From Metaphire vulgaris (Eukaryota; Annelida; Clitellata; Crassiclitellata; Megascolecidae), in the NCBI GenBank assembly GCA_018105865.1, contig CM030859.1, forward strand, positions 5,198,343 through 5,262,342: a stretch of 64,000 nt of DNA, written 5' to 3'. Of this stretch, positions 58,213 through 64,000 are shown in pieces. How positions within the stretch are numbered: the first letter of the stretch is position 1; the number at the start of each line of letters is the position of its first letter. The notes under the pieces were generated by a model. That model did no database searches. It had not been told where the DNA came from and saw only the letters and a program-made list of their open reading frames with translations. Made by a program: the position numbers and the translations under genes.

Positions 58213-58590
58213 GTGTCCATTAATTACGTCAACAAAATAGGGGAAGGGGATTTGAAGAGTTTGACAGTTGTTGACAGATGAGGGAGGGTCAAGAGAAGTT
58301 GCCGTCAACAATCTCACTTTTTTAAATAATAAAAAATAGGACATTTTATGGAACACTATTTATTACAAAAGAAAAAAGCCGGACAAGCATAAAGGTCATA
58401 ACCACCATATTTGACATTTGATGAGCAAAAAATAATAGCCTAAACTATTTAGCGGGACCCGTCACTTATCTTTGGAGGGGTCAAAAGTTTTTGACATAAT
58501 TATAGTCGTCACTGAAAGCTTAAGAGTTGTTGATAAAGGGGAGGGTCAAAAATTGCCCAAAAATTGTTGACGTAATTAATGGACAGCCCC
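58213..58590. mobile_element. PIF/Harbinger-like MITE, TAA target
   Basis: GTCCATTAATTACGTCAACA at the left and TTGTTGACGTAATTAATGGAC at the right are inverted repeats shared with 40340-40456. TAA occurs at both edges. The interior repeats the GAGGGTCAAA(A/G) motif. Confidence 0.72.
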
Positions 58591-59019
58591 TAAATTGGGA
58601 GTCACACTTCTGTATATGCTGCATGAAAAGGTCACTCGTTGTCATTTCACTTTCTCCAAAGTTTACTTTCGATGGCGAAAAGAGCCGCAGTCACATTCAC
58701 ATTCTGTCACGCTGGAATCGGTGGCACTTGTAATGGCCAAGTGACTATTGCCGCACAGTCGTCTAGTCCAGAGAGAGTTGAAACTGCGTCCTTGAACGCT
58801 CACCCAATCAGCTCAGCGGCGATTGAGTACATTGGGGGCTCACTCGCCCTCCTCATTCAGCCGATGCCACGAAGGCGATAAATGCCGCCGTTCTACTGTC
58901 TTCGGGTCTAGACAGAGACTTTTGTCACGTTCTACAATCAACATATGTCTTTCATTTCGAGTTTCTCTTCGTGAGACATTTGACGATCGGAGATAAGACA
59001 AGAGGCTGGAAGATGACAG

Positions 59020-59300
59020 AAGTGGTCACACGCTGGGCAGGCACGCTGATGGAACGGGTTCAACTCCCGTAGTAGCCCCTAAGGTCGACTCAGCCTTACT
59101 CGATAGAGAGCGATTATATAACATTAAATTGAGGAGCAGCGTTCGCTGCGATGTAAAGCGCTGGTCTAGACGTTTGACTGACAACCTACTCGAAGTTAAA
59201 GTTAATGGTGTATGCCACCCACGTCGCTGTATACCTAAGTGACTGGATATCAGCACCGGCCCCAGCGCTCGAATCCGAGCATGGAAAAACTTAACTTTGA
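59020..59300 (+). mobile_element. tRNA-derived SINE, diverged copy
   Basis: It has GGGTTCAACTCCCGTAGTAG and CCCCTAAGGTCGACTCAGCC, then GCCACCCACGTCGCTG and ATCAGCACCGG, the landmarks of the 14690 and 19511 copies. It is older, with insertions and deletions and a weakened head (box A altered). No clear flanking duplication. Confidence 0.72.
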
Positions 59301-59539
59301 CATAAGACAAGACTCACAAGATATGAATCTCTATTCTGTTGAGGTCTTCTCCAGACATGTACATGGGGTCCATATTTCAAAACCCAACCCATCATGAGTC
59401 AACCCAACCCACGAAAACAAGCCCAGCCTAGCACATGGCTGTCTGTGTCTGGGCTTCTGTCGAACCCATAATTAAGAATTGCATAGAAACAGTATCTCGA
59501 TTACCTAATGAAATGAAATGCACCATTGTCTCATGAGAC

Positions 59540-60240
59540 AATGGTGTATTTCATTCAAAAAATTAAAGTAAATGGAATAGAAGTAGAGAACGTAGAAAAC
59601 TTCACCTATCTTGGAAGCAAAATGACACATGACTTAGACTGCAGACAAGAGGTCACAAGAAGAGCAGCAAGAGCGCTAGATCAACTGACGGCAATGGACA
59701 AGATCTGGAAAAGCAAAGCAATAAGCACTGAAACAAAAACGAAAATACTCGAAACCTGTATCTTCAGCAGCTTTTTACATGAATGCGAAACATGGACCAT
59801 CACCAAAGACTTGGAAAGAAAAATATTAGCCTTTGAAAGAAAATGTTATAGAAAAATACTAAGAATCGGATGGGTCGAAAAAATCACAAATGAAGAACTA
59901 TACAGGAGAATTCAGCCCAAACAAACCATACAGGAGAATTCAGCCCAAACAAACCATGCTGGAAAGAGTAAAACACAGGAAGCTCCATCTTTTTGGACAC
60001 ATATGCAGAATGAAAGAGGACAGAAAGATCAAAGCTCTAATGTTTGGAATAATGGAGGGTGCCAATAAGAGAGGGAGACCACACAAGGAATGATGTGATG
60101 ATATTGAAGAATGGCGTGGAAGCAGTTTACAGGATCTTAGCCACAGAGCAACAGACAGGAAAGAATGGCAGAAAACTGTGGATATGGCATTATACACCAA
60201 CGGGCGATGAGCCCACGGTTAATGATGATGATTGTCTCGC
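59540..60240 (+). mobile_element. LINE C-terminal relic (RTE-like family)
   Basis: It reads ENFTYLGSKMTHDLDC, DKIWKSKAISTETKTKILE, ECETWTITKDLER, RKILRIGWVEKITNEELYRR and, after a frameshift, LHLFGHICRMKEDRK and KRGRPHKE. A 29-base tandem duplication near 59905-59957 (AGGAGAATTCAGCCCAAAC) causes the frameshift. It ends near an ATGATGATG tail. Confidence 0.87.
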
Positions 60241-60321
60241 GGAGTGTCTTCAGATTGCAGATTCATGTTCTGAAGATTAAGTTTAAAGTTGAGGGGCATT
60301 CCGTCGTAATCCAGACATGGA

Positions 60322-60782
60322 CAGTCTTGTTAACAAGCACCTAAGGCACAAGGCCAAGCACAAGGCCAAGCACCTAAGGCAAAAGGCCAAGCACAAGGCC
60401 AAGCACTTTACATTCAAACACAAGTACAAGCAAGCACAAGTACATGTTCAAATAAACAACCTTTTCGCTTAGGTTCAAAATTACCGCACATTTCAACTAA
60501 CATTGTCAGCAACAGAATCGGGTAAAACTTAAATTTTGTAAGTTTTCAAAATACATCTAAATAATGCACACAAAGTTTGTACAATTTGTAGTAGCTACAA
60601 CCACAATAGTCAATAGAGACCAAATTTTCAGTGCCTACTCTTGTTAACAAGCACCTAAGACACAAGGCCAAGCACAAGACCAAGCACTCATAGTCTAAGG
60701 CCAAGGCCAAGCACAAGCACTTGCTTTTTGGTATTTAAGCACAGTACAAGTCCAAGCACAAAGCCAAGCACTAACAAGCCTG
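60322..60782. mobile_element. hAT-like MITE rich in AAGGCCAAGCAC
   Basis: Ends CAGTCTTGTTAACAAGC and CTAACAAGCCTG, flanked by GACATGGA and GGCATGGA (7 of 8). Both arms are tandem AAGGCCAAGCAC units around an AT-rich centre. A second internal copy of the end (TCTTGTTAACAAGCACCTAA) is at about 60640. Confidence 0.78.
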
Positions 60783-60789
60783 GGCATGG

Positions 60790-62308
60790 ACACCAGCAGA
60801 CATTTTTTCCAGAAGAGTGCAACATTTTATTTACCTGAAAACAAAGCCAATTGGTTTCAAATTTAAATTACAAGAAAGACGCAGACTGAATGTGATGCTT
60901 CTATTAAGTCAAGAGATCATGTTAATCATGTTCATGAAATAGAAACGCTAATCTTCTAGATTCTTGTAATAGATTGGTTTTAAGATTAAAGAGTAATTTA
61001 TGAATTGCTTTTTTATAAATTTGTAATTTCCCTGGGGTGCAGTTGTACCATTTGTACCTGACGTCCATTAGTCTAAATATCATTCGCCCTTCGATTACGA
61101 TGGATCCAATTGGATGCCAGTCGAATCCAGTCAATCCTGTTCTTTTGCATACTGTCTTGAAATGGCGTTTCTCTAGTCAATCGCTAGGTGGTCTGGGATA
61201 GAATTGCATGAATAATCTTCATTTCGACTCATAATCGCCAGATGGCCAATCTCGCGTTGAATGCTGGTATTGTCAATCGTCAGATGATAGTCGACTCGCT
61301 AGTGTGGCAACAGACAAGAGAACGCCCACTTCTTTATCTGAGCGTTAGCGATGACGCGACTCAGGTAGACAGCCTACCTGTAGAGGCGGTTCAGAGGTCC
61401 ATCTTGCTAGGCTCGACTATGCCTACCTGCTGATATGAAACGCGACTATTCAGACATTTAGCGCAGGCTTTCGAGTCATTGATCGGTCTGTGATTAGGTT
61501 CAGCTGAGAGCTGAGAGTCCACGAAAACGAAGCACAGGGCCTTCGAACACACGTTAGCCTATCAGCGACTCAACCATAGGAAACAGGTAAGCGTGTTATT
61601 ATTATAATTAAAACGTCTGTCCTATTTACGATGGCGTCTGTAGGAGTCGCCGCATTTGATGCACGGGCGAAGGCTGCGCAATAAATATCGAACTCAAATG
61701 ACATTTTACGTTTAGGATTTTAGACAAACGAGACATTTCTCAGTCAAAATATATTATATCACGTGTGATCATGTGACAGATTCAGTCTCAATTGATTCAC
61801 CTCTGGTCTCCGCTCTTTCAGACAATGATCTTGTCGCAATCGTCGTGCAATTAACTCGAAAAGGATATTTAGAATAATTAACTGCTCGTTGTTGAAATGC
61901 TTCAATTGGAAATTGATGACGGTGATTTAACCATAGAATCTTAACCTTGTCGTGAATAACAGGAAAGCGATACGTCATTTTCTTCATTCTATTTCTATCT
62001 TAGTCTTCAACATTTCCTTGTGGGTCAATCAATCCCGGATTGACCTTTAATTCTGTTTGGATTTGGTGTGCCATCGGTCGATGCCTAATAATTATGATAG
62101 CGGAGCAATAGAAGTTGATTGATTAAATTGGTTCGCTTAGACACCAACCACGATTTTCGCCACCAAACTTCCACGGTGGCTTTCTCAATTTGTCGCCAGC
62201 GCCTATCATGTAATAAGACAAATGCCAGCCTATTGGCGATCTGAGTGGTTCGATTGTTTGAGCGCCACAGTCTGTTAATTACGGATCGAAGCGATCGATG
62301 GACGCATT

Positions 62309-62374
<66 letters not shown>

Positions 62375-63319
62375 ATTCTCAGGTTTAACGTTCTCAAATA
62401 ATAAAGCGCTACATGACTCCATAAGAAATCTGCTCTGCTGCGCATGGTCAGTATCAACTACTCTTACTCACAGTCAGAGAACTTATTCTGCTGTATTTAT
62501 AAGGTTAGTAATCATGCTTTTTAACCAGCAGTTCCCGTCGCTGTTTACGTGTTATGCATAACAACGTAGGCGCTAGATTTAAAGCAGGCGCATCGCTACG
62601 GGGGACTAGCCCCTGTGTCGCTTAAGGGCATAGTCGTGAGCGTACGCATATTGGCGAATGGTGTCATGGCTTACAGGCCCAATGGCATAGGCCCAACGGT
62701 GATGACTAGTAGGCTGCGCATGACTGAATAGACTTTTTCAGTATTATGTAAGGGAAAATGGGCGTTGTTTGTCGAAAGCAAATGATTCAGTGCTTTACTA
62801 CGGGAGTTGATTTTCCTCACCAGATTATAATGCTGTTGAAAAATAGGAAATAACTAGTGTCAGTAAAATCTGCTATTCTGTTTGAGCTCATTCTGGCAAA
62901 ACCAACCTGGCAGTTTGGCAACAGAGTGACGGATGCATGTTGTCCACGCCATAGTTGCGACATTTCCACTGATTTGCATGTAATAATTACGCCAATTTAA
63001 ACAATAGAAGCAATCAACGAACTCTTGCACACAACCATGAGCGAAAGCAGAACGATTTAATTTTTGGCTTCCATTAAATGCAGACACACTTCTCATGGCC
63101 TGAATGCTCTGCTTATATACTTTTGCATGTTAATGTATAGTTATGCAACCAATATATATACATATATATATATACATATATATAGTATACTGTCGCTAAT
63201 TTAGATGTATTTTAGACATAATTACAAATAATGTTCTTGACTGCATTTTTATAGAGTTCTATCAACGATTACTTTCACCAGCAGAGGGCATCTCTTCTAG
63301 TCATCTCTTAGTACAATGA
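60790..63319. other. Intergenic spacer before the ankyrin gene
   Basis: No gene recognised. It contains an L2-like LINE end near 62030-62125, a (CT)n tract at 62310-62371, and an alternating AT tract near 63150-63190. The final 150 bases may hold the promoter of the next gene. Confidence 0.5.
62310..62371. repeat. (CT)n microsatellite
   Basis: Pure CT run in the intergenic spacer. Confidence 0.97.
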
Positions 63320-63399
63320 ATGGATGACGACGTAACATTCACGGAAGTTGACGTCATCGACGACATCATGCAAGCTTCAACTCACAGGAAATTCCTTAG

Positions 63400-64000
63400 G
63401 AAGACACTGACGTCATTGGCGATGACGCCACAGGCGACGATGACGTCATAGACGGCGACGACGGCGACGCGTCGTCTGAACTCCAAGAGGCAGCCGTTGA
63501 CTTCATTGATCTGGTTCGAACGGAGGACGTCGACACCTTGAGGGCGGGAGTCGATCGATTCGGAGACAGAACAGGTGACATCAGCACGACTGTCATTCCG
63601 AACGGCGTCACTGCCTTCACCCTCGCTGCAGAACTCGGCAACGAACAAATCGTCCAACTGTTTCTGTCGGCAAATGCCGACGTCAATCGTAGAAACGGAA
63701 CCGGAGGTTGGACGCCTCTCCACTGCGCATGCTCACAGGGATTTCCAAGGATCGTCGAGATGTTGATCGGCGCTGGAGCCGACGTCTGCGCCGGGGACAA
63801 GGAGGACTGGACACCGCTTCACTTCGCCAGCGATAAGGGATTCGACGCCATTGCCACGCAGCTGCTCGAACATGGAGCTCAGGTGAACGCCGTTACCATG
63901 GAGAATTACACCGCGCTCTATCTGGCGTCTCAAGCGGGTCACCTGTCTACCGTTGAATTGCTGCTTGCTTCAGGCGCAGATGTGATGGTACAGGACACTG
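63400..64000 (+). CDS. Ankyrin-repeat protein, 5' part (runs off the edge)
   Basis: One open + frame of 200 codons runs from an acceptor (CCTTAG, 63394-63399) to the window end. An in-frame TAG just before 63400 shows the exon cannot extend further left. Residues 1-30 are acidic (Asp/Gly-rich). Then come ankyrin repeats: NGVTAFTLAAELGNEQIVQL, GWTPLHCACSQGFPRIVEML, DWTPLHFASDKGFDAIATQL and NYTALYLASQAGHLSTVELL, the last still inside the frame at 64000. A possible first exon is 63320-63331 (ATG GAT GAC GAC, donor GTAACA), joined in phase 0 across a 68-bp intron. That start is tentative. Four or more repeats with an acidic N-terminus do not identify a specific orthologue. Such proteins are binding scaffolds. 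Confidence 0.85.

Overview
The window is from an animal (metazoan) nuclear genome. Its genes are split into short exons by GT-AG introns, introns and spacers are packed with retrotransposons and small DNA transposons, and the two recognisable genes are animal developmental genes. GC content is modest and the palindrome TAGGCCTA recurs, which I associate with marine invertebrates and lower deuterostomes. I cannot name the species; an invertebrate deuterostome (for example a tunicate or hemichordate) is a guess only.

Layout. (1) 1-18 kb: the 3' two thirds of a PTK7 / off-track receptor pseudokinase gene on the + strand. Twelve exons (2705-17901) splice in one continuous frame of 789 residues covering Ig4 to Ig7, a membrane segment, a juxtamembrane tail and a kinase-like domain. 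Ig1-Ig3 lie before the window. (2) 18-30 kb: intergenic, mostly decayed LINEs, a SINE and hAT-type elements, then a CpG-richer, promoter-like stretch. (3) 30.2-55.2 kb: a complete + strand dachshund (DACH) gene. Nine exons join into a 700-residue frame with the DACHbox-N domain in exon 1 and the DACHbox-C helix in exon 6; two introns of about 10 kb carry many mobile elements. (4) 55-63 kb: intergenic repeats, including an 80-bp minisatellite and long microsatellites. (5) 63.3-64 kb: the 5' part of an ankyrin-repeat gene that runs off the right edge.

The two named genes have no obvious shared pathway: PTK7 acts at the plasma membrane in Wnt/planar cell polarity signalling, DACH is a nuclear corepressor of the Pax-Six-Eya-Dach network. 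Their adjacency is probably incidental.

The most striking property is mobile DNA. Thirteen elements have short terminal inverted repeats flanked by 8-bp target-site duplications that can be read directly (nine perfect, four with one mismatch); twelve of them start with CAG or CAA. This is the hAT signature, and the elements fall into several families. One matches the ends of the SPIN family known for horizontal transfer. One sits in a LINE reading frame that is restored if the element and one duplication are removed. Also present are two full-length tRNA-derived SINEs with 11-14 bp duplications (plus a relic), several copies of one LINE family, PIF/Harbinger- and mariner-like MITEs, and a foldback repeat with telomere-like TTAGGG units in its centre. 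I found no genuinely new gene system. The best candidates for something undescribed are two transposon-borne protein relics (9574-11962 and 46150-47340) and the GC-rich islands inside the DACH introns.
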